DNA from: Stenotrophomonas sp. ZAC14D1_NAIMI4_1
GTDB lineage: Bacteria > Pseudomonadota > Gammaproteobacteria > Xanthomonadales > Xanthomonadaceae
Assembly: GCF_003086775.1 (NCBI RefSeq)
Contig: NZ_CP026001.1
Span: 2,568,407-2,632,406 of the forward strand
Direction: 5' to 3'
Length of the DNA stretch: 64,000 nucleotides
The notes under the pieces: generated by a model
Databases searched by the model: none
Told to the model about the DNA's origin: nothing
The model's input: only the letters and a program-made list of their open reading frames with translations
Part shown: one piece after another, positions 17,766 through 25,372 of the stretch
Numbering within the stretch: position 1 is the stretch's first letter
Layout of the letters: every line of letters begins with the position of its first letter
Made by a program: the position numbers and the translations under genes

Positions 17766-18854
17766 ATGCGCCCGCTACTTTCCCCCGTTCCGTTCCATGC
17801 CGGCATGGAGCAGCCCGAGGCTGACGAAGCTGAGACCATCGATGCGTTGCGCGATGTGTTCCTGGACATGGCCCGCACGGTCGCCGCCGCTGAAGGCCAC
17901 GCGCATCGCGCCGTGCACGCCAAGGGCCAGGCCCTGCTGAAGGGAAAGTTGCAGATAGCAGACAACCTGCCAGAGGAGCTCGCACATGGACTGTTTGCCG
18001 CCCCGGGCGCGTATGAAGCGGTCGTGCGCTTCTCTTCCCCGCCTGCCGAGCAGCTGCCGGACACGGTGTCCACGCCACGTGCGATTGCGCTGAAGATTCT
18101 TGGCGTGCCGGGCGAGCGCGTGGCGGAAAGCGAAGAACAGCACAGCCAGGACTTCCTGATGGTCAACGGCCCGGCCTTCACCAGCCCGGGCCCCAAGGGC
18201 TTCCTCCGCTCCACCAAGCTGCTGGCGGCAACCACCGAGCGCATGCCGCGCACCAAGGCAGTGATTTCAGCCGCCCTGCGTGGCGGCGAGCGGCTGCTGG
18301 AAGCCGCTGGCGGCGGCAGCGGCAAGATCAAGGGAATGGGTGGCGAACCGCAGACCCACCCGATGGGCGAAACCTTCTTCAGCCAGGTGCCGTTCCGCTT
18401 CGGCCCCTACGTGGCCAAGTTCTGCCTTCGCCCCGTCTCAGCGACGTTGCAGTCGCTCAGCGGTGCGCCCGTGGAGAACAGCGAGGACAGCCAGCGCGAT
18501 GCCATCCAGGACGCGCTTGCCAGCGGCCGCACTGAGCTTGTCTGGGAACTGTGTGCACAGCTGTGCCGTGACGAGCAGACGATGCCCATCGAGGATGCCT
18601 CGGTGGAATGGCCGCAGGAGCAGAGCCCGTTCATTGCAGTGGCTACGCTGCACGTTCCACCCCAGGTGAGCTGGGACGACGCCGAGTCACCGGGCATCGA
18701 GGACCGCCTGGCCTTCAGCCCATGGCACGCACTGCAGGCGCACCGGCCATTGGGCGCTTTGAATCGGGCACGCCGCGTGGTGATGGCTGCTTCGCGCGCG
18801 CATCGCTCGCAGCACAATGGCTGCCCGCTGCATGAGCCGCTTCCCGGCGCGTAG
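17766..18854 (+). CDS. catalase-like heme protein (small, SrpA-type)
   Basis: This 362-residue protein belongs to the small catalase-like heme family. The distal histidine motif RAVHAKG is at residues 48-54, followed by VVRFSSP, RAIALKILG, HSQDFLMVNGPAF and a C-terminal FSPWHALQAHRPLGALNRAR. Full catalases have ~480 or more residues; the short form has peroxidase or weak catalase activity in characterised members. There is no signal peptide, so it is cytoplasmic. ATG 17766 is preferred over in-frame ATG 17736/17754 because GGAG precedes it at the right distance. The 17.7-kb hairpin separates it from proP. Confidence 0.85.
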   Translation: MRPLLSPVPFHAGMEQPEADEAETIDALRDVFLDMARTVAAAEGHAHRAVHAKGQALLKGKLQIADNLPEELAHGLFAAPGAYEAVVRFSSPPAEQLPDTVSTPRAIALKILGVPGERVAESEEQHSQDFLMVNGPAFTSPGPKGFLRSTKLLAATTERMPRTKAVISAALRGGERLLEAAGGGSGKIKGMGGEPQTHPMGETFFSQVPFRFGPYVAKFCLRPVSATLQSLSGAPVENSEDSQRDAIQDALASGRTELVWELCAQLCRDEQTMPIEDASVEWPQEQSPFIAVATLHVPPQVSWDDAESPGIEDRLAFSPWHALQAHRPLGALNRARRVVMAASRAHRSQHNGCPLHEPLPGA

Positions 18855-18868
18855 CCGGCCGCGACGCG

Positions 18869-20446
18869 TCAACCCGTTGCTGGTGCGTCGGTCTGCAGCA
18901 GGCTGTCCCGGTCCCGCAGCGGGAAACGGATGTGGGCATCCACGCCGTCGGCACGGAACAGCAGCTGTCCGCTGCCGGCCAGCTCGTAGGGCACCCGCTT
19001 CTCGATGAGCGAGCAGCCCAGCCCTCGTCGCTGCGGTGGCGACCAGCCGTCCACGGGCGAATGCCGTTCGCACCAGTGCAAGGCCAACCAGGGGCTGCTC
19101 CCCTCCTTCACTTGGACGGACCACGAAACGTCGATGCGGCCATCGCTGCGGATGGCCCCGTACTTGAGCGCGTTGGTCGCCAGTTCGTGCACGGCCAGCG
19201 AGAGGACCTCGGCAGCCTTCGGCGGCAGCAGCACGTCAGGGCCTTCCAGCAGATACTGGTCAGAACGGTGCACCTGCACCGATATTTCCTCGTCCAGCAT
19301 GCCGCGCAGGCAGACCCCCGCATTGTCACCGCGGGTCAGCAGCGCCTGCGTGCGGGCCAGTGACATCAACCGCCCGCACAAGCGCTCGGCATACTCCTCG
19401 ACGCTGCCCACGGTTTCCTGCGTGCGCCATGCAATGGCGTGGATCATTGCCATGATGTTGCGCACCCGGTGCTGCAGCTCGGCCAGCAGCACGGCCTGGC
19501 GCTCGGTGGCACGCTTCAGCGTATCGATGTCGATGGCGATGGCGAACACACCGGTGACTTCGCCCTGCGCATCCCGCAGCGGCGCTGCCGCGATGCGTGT
19601 CCACCGCACCTGTCCATCCTCGTGGGTGAACTGGAATTCCAGCCCCGGCACGACCGTGTCGCCGCGAAGCGCGCGCGCTACGGCGAAGTCTTCCGGGCCG
19701 ATCAGGCTGCCATCCTCATGCCAGCCCTGCCAGCGCGGCATGTTGCGGCTGTCGCGTGACGGCAGTTCGCCGCTGGGCAGGTAGGCGCGCATCTGCTCGT
19801 TGGACTGCAGTACCCGGCCTTCGGTATCGACGATGCACAGCCCCACCGGAAGCATCTGGAAGGCCAGTGACAGGCGCTCGTCACTCTGCCGCCTGCGCCG
19901 CTGTTCATGCTCGCGTGCAGCGTGCGCGGCATGCGCAGCGGTCGTCTCGAACATCGTGACTAGCACGCCATCGATACGGCCGCACGCATCACGGATGGGG
20001 CTGTAGGTAATGGTGAACCAGATGTCCTCCAGCACCCCCTGCCGGGCAAGCGGATACAGCTTGTCCTCGTAGGTGATGGTTTCGCCCTGCCATACCCGTG
20101 CATAGATGGGGCCGTTGATGTGCCACACCTCGGGCCAGCAGATGCGGGTCGCCTGGCCCAGGCCGTGCGGGTGCTTGTCGGCCAGGATCTCGGCGTAGCC
20201 ATCGTTGTACAGCTGGATCAGTTCTTCGCCCCACAGCACGATCATCGGGAAGCCGTGGGCCAGCATCAGGTCCACGGTCGCCCGCAGGTGCGGCGCCCAA
20301 TCGTTACGGTCCCCCAGCGGGGTGGCCGACCAGTCGTGCCCGGCGATCCGTTCGGCCATGCCACCGCGCATCGCGTGCAGCGGCGGCGACGTCGGCAGCA
20401 CAGGCGTCGTGGCGACGGGCGCGCTCAGCTCCATCCGGCTAGCCAT
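18869..20446 (-). CDS. PAS-containing HWE-family sensor histidine kinase
   Basis: This 525-residue soluble kinase has two PAS-like domains (about residues 40-175 and 195-320, the second with MLPVGLCIVDTEGRVL) and then an HWE-type core: H-box LAELQHRVRNIMAMIHA near residue 325, N-box HELATNALKYGA, the W-x-E signature in LHWCERH, and RRGLGCSLIEKRVPYEL. HWE kinases are often light, redox or general-stress sensors; nothing here shows a conserved flavin cysteine (NCRFLQ) so a LOV photosensor is unlikely. It lies 9 bases after the receiver gene on the same strand, so the two make a pair. There are no membrane segments. Confidence 0.9.
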   Translation of the reverse strand: MASRMELSAPVATTPVLPTSPPLHAMRGGMAERIAGHDWSATPLGDRNDWAPHLRATVDLMLAHGFPMIVLWGEELIQLYNDGYAEILADKHPHGLGQATRICWPEVWHINGPIYARVWQGETITYEDKLYPLARQGVLEDIWFTITYSPIRDACGRIDGVLVTMFETTAAHAAHAAREHEQRRRRQSDERLSLAFQMLPVGLCIVDTEGRVLQSNEQMRAYLPSGELPSRDSRNMPRWQGWHEDGSLIGPEDFAVARALRGDTVVPGLEFQFTHEDGQVRWTRIAAAPLRDAQGEVTGVFAIAIDIDTLKRATERQAVLLAELQHRVRNIMAMIHAIAWRTQETVGSVEEYAERLCGRLMSLARTQALLTRGDNAGVCLRGMLDEEISVQVHRSDQYLLEGPDVLLPPKAAEVLSLAVHELATNALKYGAIRSDGRIDVSWSVQVKEGSSPWLALHWCERHSPVDGWSPPQRRGLGCSLIEKRVPYELAGSGQLLFRADGVDAHIRFPLRDRDSLLQTDAPATG

Positions 20447-20455
20447 GTGGCACCT

Positions 20456-20857
20456 TCAACTGCCACCTGCGGTGGCGCGGCGGGCATGCACCAGTGTCTC
20501 CAGCTGCTGGGCCAGCGCCTGGATGTGGTAGGGCTTGGCGCAGCGAGGCGTATCGGCAAAGCGGCTTGGCACGTTGTCGTCGTAGCCGGACGTCAGCAGG
20601 AACGGGATGCCGGCGGCCGCCAGCCGATCCGCCAGGGGGTAGACCTGCTCGCCCCCCAGGTTGATATCCAGGAGGGCGACATCGATGGGCTGCTCGTCGA
20701 ACAGCCTGTTCAGCGCGGCGAGGTCGCCGGCGGGGCCCACGATGTGCACGCCCTTCAGTTCCAGATAGTCGACCAGGAACATGGCAATGGCGAATTCATC
20801 TTCCGCCACCAGCACACGCACCCCTTGCAGGCCCGGGTTATCAACGGCTCCCAACAC
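20456..20857 (-). CDS. single-domain response regulator
   Basis: This 133-residue CheY-like receiver has an acidic pair (Glu19/Asp20), the phosphoacceptor Asp64 (ALLDINLGG), Thr89/Ser90 and Lys108 (CAKPY). There is no output domain, so it acts by protein contact, as with many receivers paired to HWE kinases. It is the first gene of the two-gene unit with the kinase downstream. Confidence 0.92.
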   Translation of the reverse strand: MLGAVDNPGLQGVRVLVAEDEFAIAMFLVDYLELKGVHIVGPAGDLAALNRLFDEQPIDVALLDINLGGEQVYPLADRLAAAGIPFLLTSGYDDNVPSRFADTPRCAKPYHIQALAQQLETLVHARRATAGGS

Positions 20858-21005
20858 TTACAACGCTCCTGTCCAGGCGGCACCTCCGTCTGTTACAGGC
20901 AAAGGGTGGCCAATCGGCCTACAAGATCGCGTGACGACAGGGCGACGTACCGGTGCCGGGCCGGCGGCGGTACCATTTCCCGGCCTCCACTTTCCTGTGC
21001 CCCCA

Positions 21006-21404
21006 ATGGCCTACGCACGCATCACCTCCACCGCCGACAACTACCTGCACCACGTCAGCAACGGCACGTATTCCGTTGATGCCGACGAACCGGCGTCGCT
21101 GGGCGGCCAGGGCCGCGGCTTTGCCCCCTTCGACCTGTACCTGGCCTCGCTGGCCTCATGTACGGCCATCACCCTGCGCATGTATGCCCAGCGCAAGGGC
21201 TGGGAGCTGGGCGAGTTCCGCGCTGAACTGCGCTCGGAGCGCGACGCGGACGGTCGCCTGCATGTGCACCGGGTGCTGCACGCCAGCGCCGAGCTGAGCG
21301 ATGCGCAGTGGTCGCGGCTGCTGGAGGTGGTGGAAAAGACTCCGGTGACCCTGGTGATGCGCGAGGGTGCCCGCATCACCAGCGAGCGCGGGCAGGTGGG
21401 CTGA
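21006..21404 (+). CDS. OsmC/Ohr-family protein with one conserved cysteine
   Basis: This 132-residue protein has the OsmC fold: GFAPFDLYLASLASCTAIT with Cys52 as the expected first active-site cysteine, a helix LRMYAQRKGWEL, and a C-terminal segment EKTPVTLVMREG. In OsmC and Ohr hydroperoxidases the C-terminal helix has a second cysteine (CPV); here it is Thr-Pro-Val, so two-cysteine peroxidase chemistry seems absent. The start ATG 21006 fits the family N-terminus. It is divergent from the receiver gene across about 148 bp. Confidence 0.85.
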   Translation: MAYARITSTADNYLHHVSNGTYSVDADEPASLGGQGRGFAPFDLYLASLASCTAITLRMYAQRKGWELGEFRAELRSERDADGRLHVHRVLHASAELSDAQWSRLLEVVEKTPVTLVMREGARITSERGQVG

Positions 21405-21414
21405 GGGCCGCAGC

Positions 21415-21879
21415 TCAGAGCGGCAGCTCGGTGGTCTGCTTGATCCGCTGCATCGGGATCTCGGTCTTGGTGTTCTGCACGCCTGCAATGCGGTTCAGGT
21501 GCCGGATCTGGAACTGCCGGTACGCATCCAGGTCCGCCACCGCCACCCGCAGCAGGAAGTCACAGTCGCCCGCCATCAGGTGGCACTCGAGCACCTCGGG
21601 GAACGACTTGATGCTGTTGATGAAGTGGTTGGTGGTGTCCTCGTCCTGCCCGCGCAGCCACACCCGCACGAATACCGTGAAACCGCGCCCGACCTTGGCC
21701 GGGTTCAGCAGCGCCACGTAGCGGTCGATGTAGCCCCCCTCCTCCAGCAGCCGCACCCGGCGCAGGCAGGCCGATGGAGACAGCCCGACCTGCCGGGCAA
21801 GCTCCAGGTTCTGCAGCCGCCCGTCACGTTGCAGGGCATCAAGGATGCGGCGGTCCAGGCTGTCGAGCTCGTTCTGCAT
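21415..21879 (-). CDS. Lrp/AsnC-family transcriptional regulator
   Basis: This 154-residue regulator has an N-terminal helix-turn-helix (LDRRILDALQRDG, NLELARQVGLSPSACLRRV) and a C-terminal RAM domain (GDCDFLLRVAVADLDAY). It is divergent from azlCD with about 125 bp between starts, so it most likely controls branched-chain amino-acid export in response to an amino acid, as Lrp-like regulators do for AzlCD/BrnFE. The effector is not readable from sequence. Confidence 0.9.
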   Translation of the reverse strand: MQNELDSLDRRILDALQRDGRLQNLELARQVGLSPSACLRRVRLLEEGGYIDRYVALLNPAKVGRGFTVFVRVWLRGQDEDTTNHFINSIKSFPEVLECHLMAGDCDFLLRVAVADLDAYRQFQIRHLNRIAGVQNTKTEIPMQRIKQTTELPL

Positions 21880-22003
21880 GGGATTTCACTGGATTGGCGA
21901 AGGCGCGCACAGGATTGCAGATATTCGGATCATCACGGCATCAACGCAACCCGATTCGAGGGGCTGGCCGTTAGCATGGTCGTCCCCCACCTGCGATCGC
22001 TCC

Positions 22004-22738
22004 ATGGACGCCCGCACCACCCTGCCCCTGCCCGACCCCGCCTGCGACACCGCGCCCCGTGCCGAATTCCTGCGTGGCCTGCGCGCCGCCATTCCGGTGA
22101 TGATCGGCTTCCTTCCCTTTGCCCTGGTGCTGGGTGCCCAGGCCGCGCAGAAGGGCCTTGCCGCGCTGGAAGTGCCGCTGATGACCGGCCTCAATTTCGC
22201 TGGCGGCTCCGAATTCGCTGCGGTGGAACTGTGGACCTCGCCGCCGCACATTGCCTTGATCGTGGCCATCACCGCCCTGGTCAACAGCCGCCACCTGCTG
22301 ATGGGCGCCAGCCTCGCCCCATTGCTGCAGCAGCTGCCGCGGCGCCGGGTCCTGCCCGCGCTGTTCTTCATGTGCGATGAAAGCTGGGCGCTGGGCGTGG
22401 CCGATGCACGTCACCGTGGCCGGGGCTTCAGCCTGGCCTACTACCTGGGAGTATCTGCGGGCCTGTACACGGTCTGGGTGGTGTTCACCACGCTGGGCGC
22501 GCTGGTCGGGCCGTTGCTGGGCGACATCCACGCCTATGGGTTCGACATGGCCTTCCCGGCCGTGTTCCTGGTGCTGCTGCGCGGCATGTGGCAGGGCATG
22601 AAGGCCGCCCGCCCCTGGCTGGTCAGCCTGCTGGTGGCCGCAGGCACCTACCTGCTGGTGCCCGGCGCGTGGTACGTGGCCAGCGGTGCGCTGGCCGGGC
22701 TTGCCGCCGCCTGGCTGCTGGCGGAGGACGCGGCATGA
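22004..22738 (+). CDS. azlC: AzlC-family branched-chain amino-acid exporter, large subunit
   Basis: This 244-residue inner-membrane protein has about six hydrophobic helices, beginning after FLRGLRAAIPVMIGF and including the conserved NSRHLLMGASLAP segment. It pairs with AzlD as the two-component exporter family (YgaZH/BrnFE) that expels leucine, isoleucine, valine or methionine. ATG 22004 is chosen as the first Met after the Lrp promoter region. It shares an ATGA with azlD. Confidence 0.9.
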   Translation: MDARTTLPLPDPACDTAPRAEFLRGLRAAIPVMIGFLPFALVLGAQAAQKGLAALEVPLMTGLNFAGGSEFAAVELWTSPPHIALIVAITALVNSRHLLMGASLAPLLQQLPRRRVLPALFFMCDESWALGVADARHRGRGFSLAYYLGVSAGLYTVWVVFTTLGALVGPLLGDIHAYGFDMAFPAVFLVLLRGMWQGMKAARPWLVSLLVAAGTYLLVPGAWYVASGALAGLAAAWLLAEDAA

Positions 22739-23049
22739 TCCTCGGCGGACTGATCCACTGGACCTCGTTGCTGACCATCGTGCTGATGGCGGCCGTGACC
22801 TACCTCACCCGCATCCTTGGCTACCTGGCCCTGCGCAACCGAACCCTCAGCAAGCGCGCGGTCACGGTGATGGAAGCGGCGCCGGGCTGTGTGCTGATCT
22901 CGGTGATCGCACCGGACTTCGTTTCCAGCCATCCGGCCGATCTTGCCGCACTGGCGATCACCCTGCTGGCTGCCACGCGGTGGTCGATGCTGCCGACGGT
23001 GCTGATCGGTGTGGTTTCGGCGGGAGTATTGCGCTACGTGATGGGGTGA
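22735..23049 (+). CDS. azlD: AzlD-family exporter, small subunit
   Basis: This 104-residue membrane protein starts inside the azlC stop (ATGA, 4 bp overlap). It has the family pattern of three to four helices: TYLTRILGYLAL, a RAVTVMEAAPGCVL segment and a C-terminal helix. It forms the exporter with AzlC. It is the last gene of the operon; a SMAG-like palindrome follows. Confidence 0.9.
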   Translation: MILGGLIHWTSLLTIVLMAAVTYLTRILGYLALRNRTLSKRAVTVMEAAPGCVLISVIAPDFVSSHPADLAALAITLLAATRWSMLPTVLIGVVSAGVLRYVMG

Positions 23050-23053
23050 ACGG

Positions 23054-23078
23054 CCCGCCGGGCATGGCCCGGCGCTAC
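23054..23078. repeat. SMAG-like palindrome between azlD and glgX
   Basis: A CGCCGGGCATGGCCCGGCG palindrome is followed by CTAC. It lies between convergent genes, where it could form a bidirectional terminator-like hairpin. Confidence 0.75.
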
Positions 23079-23091
23079 TGATTCCACGCCA

Positions 23092-25212
23092 TCACCCTGC
23101 GCTGCTGGAGGCCAGCAGGCATAGGCTCCGCGCAGGCAGCGTCCACTGCCCTTCCTCGTCCATCTCTAGTGGCGCATCGTCGGTCTGCAGCACCACGCGA
23201 CGGAATGACAGGGTCTCGTCGGACGGCCTGAACCGCTGTGGCTGGTCACCCGGGTTCAGCAGCAGGGCCAGACTGACATGGCGCCCTGGCTCACGCAGCC
23301 CGCTGTCCGGGCTGCGTCCATCCAGCACGATCAGCAACGCCCGCTGCTCCGGGTTGTGCCAATCCCCCTCGCCCATGGGCTGCCCATCGGGCCTGCGCCA
23401 CTCGATATCGCGCATTCCAAGCGATTCGTCGTAGTCGCCGGTGAGGAAACGATTGCGGCGCAGCAGCCCGTAGCGGCGACGCAGTGCCAGTGCGCGCCGT
23501 ACGAAGGCCGCTTGCGCCTGCGGCCCCGGCTGCGCCGCACGCTCCCAGTCAATCCAGCTCAATGGATTGTCCTGGCAGTAGGCGTTGTTGTTGCCCTGCT
23601 GCGAATGACCAAACTCATCGCCCGCCAGCAGCATCGGCGTGCCCTGCGCGAGCAGCAGCGTACCGAGTAGATTGCGCATCTGCCGCGAACGCACGGCGAG
23701 GATGCACTCATCGTCCGTATCGCCTTCCACGCCGTGGTTGCACGACAGGTTGTGGAAATGGCCATCGCGGTTGTCCTCGCCATTGGCCTCATTGTGGCGG
23801 TCGTTGTAGCTCACCAGATCGTGCAGGGTGTAGCCATCGTGCGCGGTGACCAGATTGATGCTGGCCGACGGCCGGCGGCCGTGATGGTCGAACAGATCGG
23901 CAGAGCCGGTAAACCGCGCCGCGAACTCCGGCAACTGGCCGGCATCCCCGCGCCACAGCGCTCGGGTGGTGTCACGGAACCGGTCATTCCACTCGGCCCA
24001 TCCCGGCGGGAACTGACCCAGCTGGTAGCCGCCGGGCCCGATGTCCCACGGTTCGGCGATCAGCTTGACCTGGCTCAGCACCGGATCCTGGCGCACCGCA
24101 TCCAGGAAGCTGCCCGACGGGTCAAAGCCATGCCGCTCGCGGCCGAGGATGGTGGCCAGGTCGAAGCGGAAGCCATCGACGCGCATCTCGGTCACCCAAT
24201 ACCGCAGCGAATCCATCACCATGCGCAGCGCACCGGCATTGGTCAGGTCGAAGGTGTTGCCCGTGCCGGTATCGTTGATATAGAAGCGCCGGTCATCGGC
24301 CAGGCGATAGTAGCTGGCATTGTCGATGCCCTTGAACGAGAGCGTCGGCCCCAGTTCATTGCCTTCGGCGGTGTGGTTGTAGACCACGTCCAGGATCACT
24401 TCGATACCCGCGCTGTGCAGGCGGGCGATCATCTGCTTGAACTCGGCCACCGTCTCCAGCGACAGGTAGCGCGGCTGAGGCGCGAAGAAGCCGATGGTGT
24501 TGTAGCCCCAGTAGTTGCGCAGGCCGCGCTCCAATAGTTGCTGGTCGTCCACATAGGCGTGCACCGGCAGCAGCTCGATGGCCGTGACGCCCAGATGCAC
24601 CAGATGGTCCACCACCGCATCGTGCCGCAGCGCCGAGAACGTGCCGCGCTCGGCGTGGGGGACGCCGGGATGCTGCATGGTCAGGCCGCGCACGTGCGCC
24701 TCGTAGATGACCGAGCGATCCCACGGTGTAGCGGGCGCGCGCTCGCTGCCCCAGCTGAAGGCCGGGTCGATCACCGCGCAGCGCGGCATGTACGGCGCGC
24801 TGTCGCGGCGGTCGAAGCTCAGGTCGGCGTCGCGGTGTCCCAGCGTATAGCCGAACAGCTGCGGCGCCCACTTGATCTCGCCCACGATCTGCTTGGCATA
24901 CGGGTCCAGCAGCAGCTTGTTCGGATTGAAGCGATGTCCATCCTGCGGCGCATAGGGGCCATGCACGCGGTATCCATAGCGCTGGCCCGGGCGCACGTCC
25001 GGCAGGTAGCCGTGCCAGACCTCGTTGGTGTACTCCGGCAGGACGATGCGCTCGATCTCGCGGTTGCGCGCATCGAAAAGGCACAGCTCCACCTTGGTGG
25101 CATGCCGAGAGTACAGTGCGAAATTCACCCCCAGCCCATCCCAGGTCGCGCCCAGCGGGAACGGCCTGCCCTCGCGAACGCGCGAGCTCTGTGTCCACTT
25201 ACGGGTTGCCAT
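23092..25212 (-). CDS. glgX: glycogen debranching enzyme GlgX
   Basis: This 706-residue GH13 isoamylase-type enzyme hydrolyses the alpha-1,6 branches of phosphorylase-trimmed glycogen. It has an N-terminal CBM48-like domain (FPLGATWDGLGVNFALYS), then conserved region I (VVYNHTAEGNE), the nucleophile region GFRFDLATILGRE, the acid/base region LIAEPWDIG and TAHDGYTLHDLVSYN. It is the last gene of the operon. The start ATG 25212 overlaps the DUF2934 gene by 14 bp. Confidence 0.95.
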   Translation of the reverse strand: MATRKWTQSSRVREGRPFPLGATWDGLGVNFALYSRHATKVELCLFDARNREIERIVLPEYTNEVWHGYLPDVRPGQRYGYRVHGPYAPQDGHRFNPNKLLLDPYAKQIVGEIKWAPQLFGYTLGHRDADLSFDRRDSAPYMPRCAVIDPAFSWGSERAPATPWDRSVIYEAHVRGLTMQHPGVPHAERGTFSALRHDAVVDHLVHLGVTAIELLPVHAYVDDQQLLERGLRNYWGYNTIGFFAPQPRYLSLETVAEFKQMIARLHSAGIEVILDVVYNHTAEGNELGPTLSFKGIDNASYYRLADDRRFYINDTGTGNTFDLTNAGALRMVMDSLRYWVTEMRVDGFRFDLATILGRERHGFDPSGSFLDAVRQDPVLSQVKLIAEPWDIGPGGYQLGQFPPGWAEWNDRFRDTTRALWRGDAGQLPEFAARFTGSADLFDHHGRRPSASINLVTAHDGYTLHDLVSYNDRHNEANGEDNRDGHFHNLSCNHGVEGDTDDECILAVRSRQMRNLLGTLLLAQGTPMLLAGDEFGHSQQGNNNAYCQDNPLSWIDWERAAQPGPQAQAAFVRRALALRRRYGLLRRNRFLTGDYDESLGMRDIEWRRPDGQPMGEGDWHNPEQRALLIVLDGRSPDSGLREPGRHVSLALLLNPGDQPQRFRPSDETLSFRRVVLQTDDAPLEMDEEGQWTLPARSLCLLASSSAG

Positions 25213-25372
25213 CGTTCTCGTCCTTACCCGCATGAAGCGCTGCTATCTCTGCTTCCACCAAACGCTCGGCCATGTGCCAATGACGTTGTTCCTGCTCATC
25301 CGGGCGGCCCTCGGCCTCCCAGATCTGGTGCGCCAGCATTTCGATGCGGCGGCGTCGTTCACTGCTGTCCAT
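25199..25372 (-). CDS. DUF2934 small protein
   Basis: This 57-residue, highly charged helical protein has the DUF2934 pattern (RIEMLAHQIWEAEGRP, then RHWHMAERLVEAE). Such short proteins occur beside carbohydrate-metabolism genes in many proteobacteria; the function is unknown. It overlaps treY by 14 bp at its start and glgX by 14 bp at its end, so it is translationally embedded in the operon. It could be a small regulator or partner of the neighbouring GH13 enzymes, which is inference. Confidence 0.8.
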   Translation of the reverse strand: MDSSERRRRIEMLAHQIWEAEGRPDEQEQRHWHMAERLVEAEIAALHAGKDENDGNP

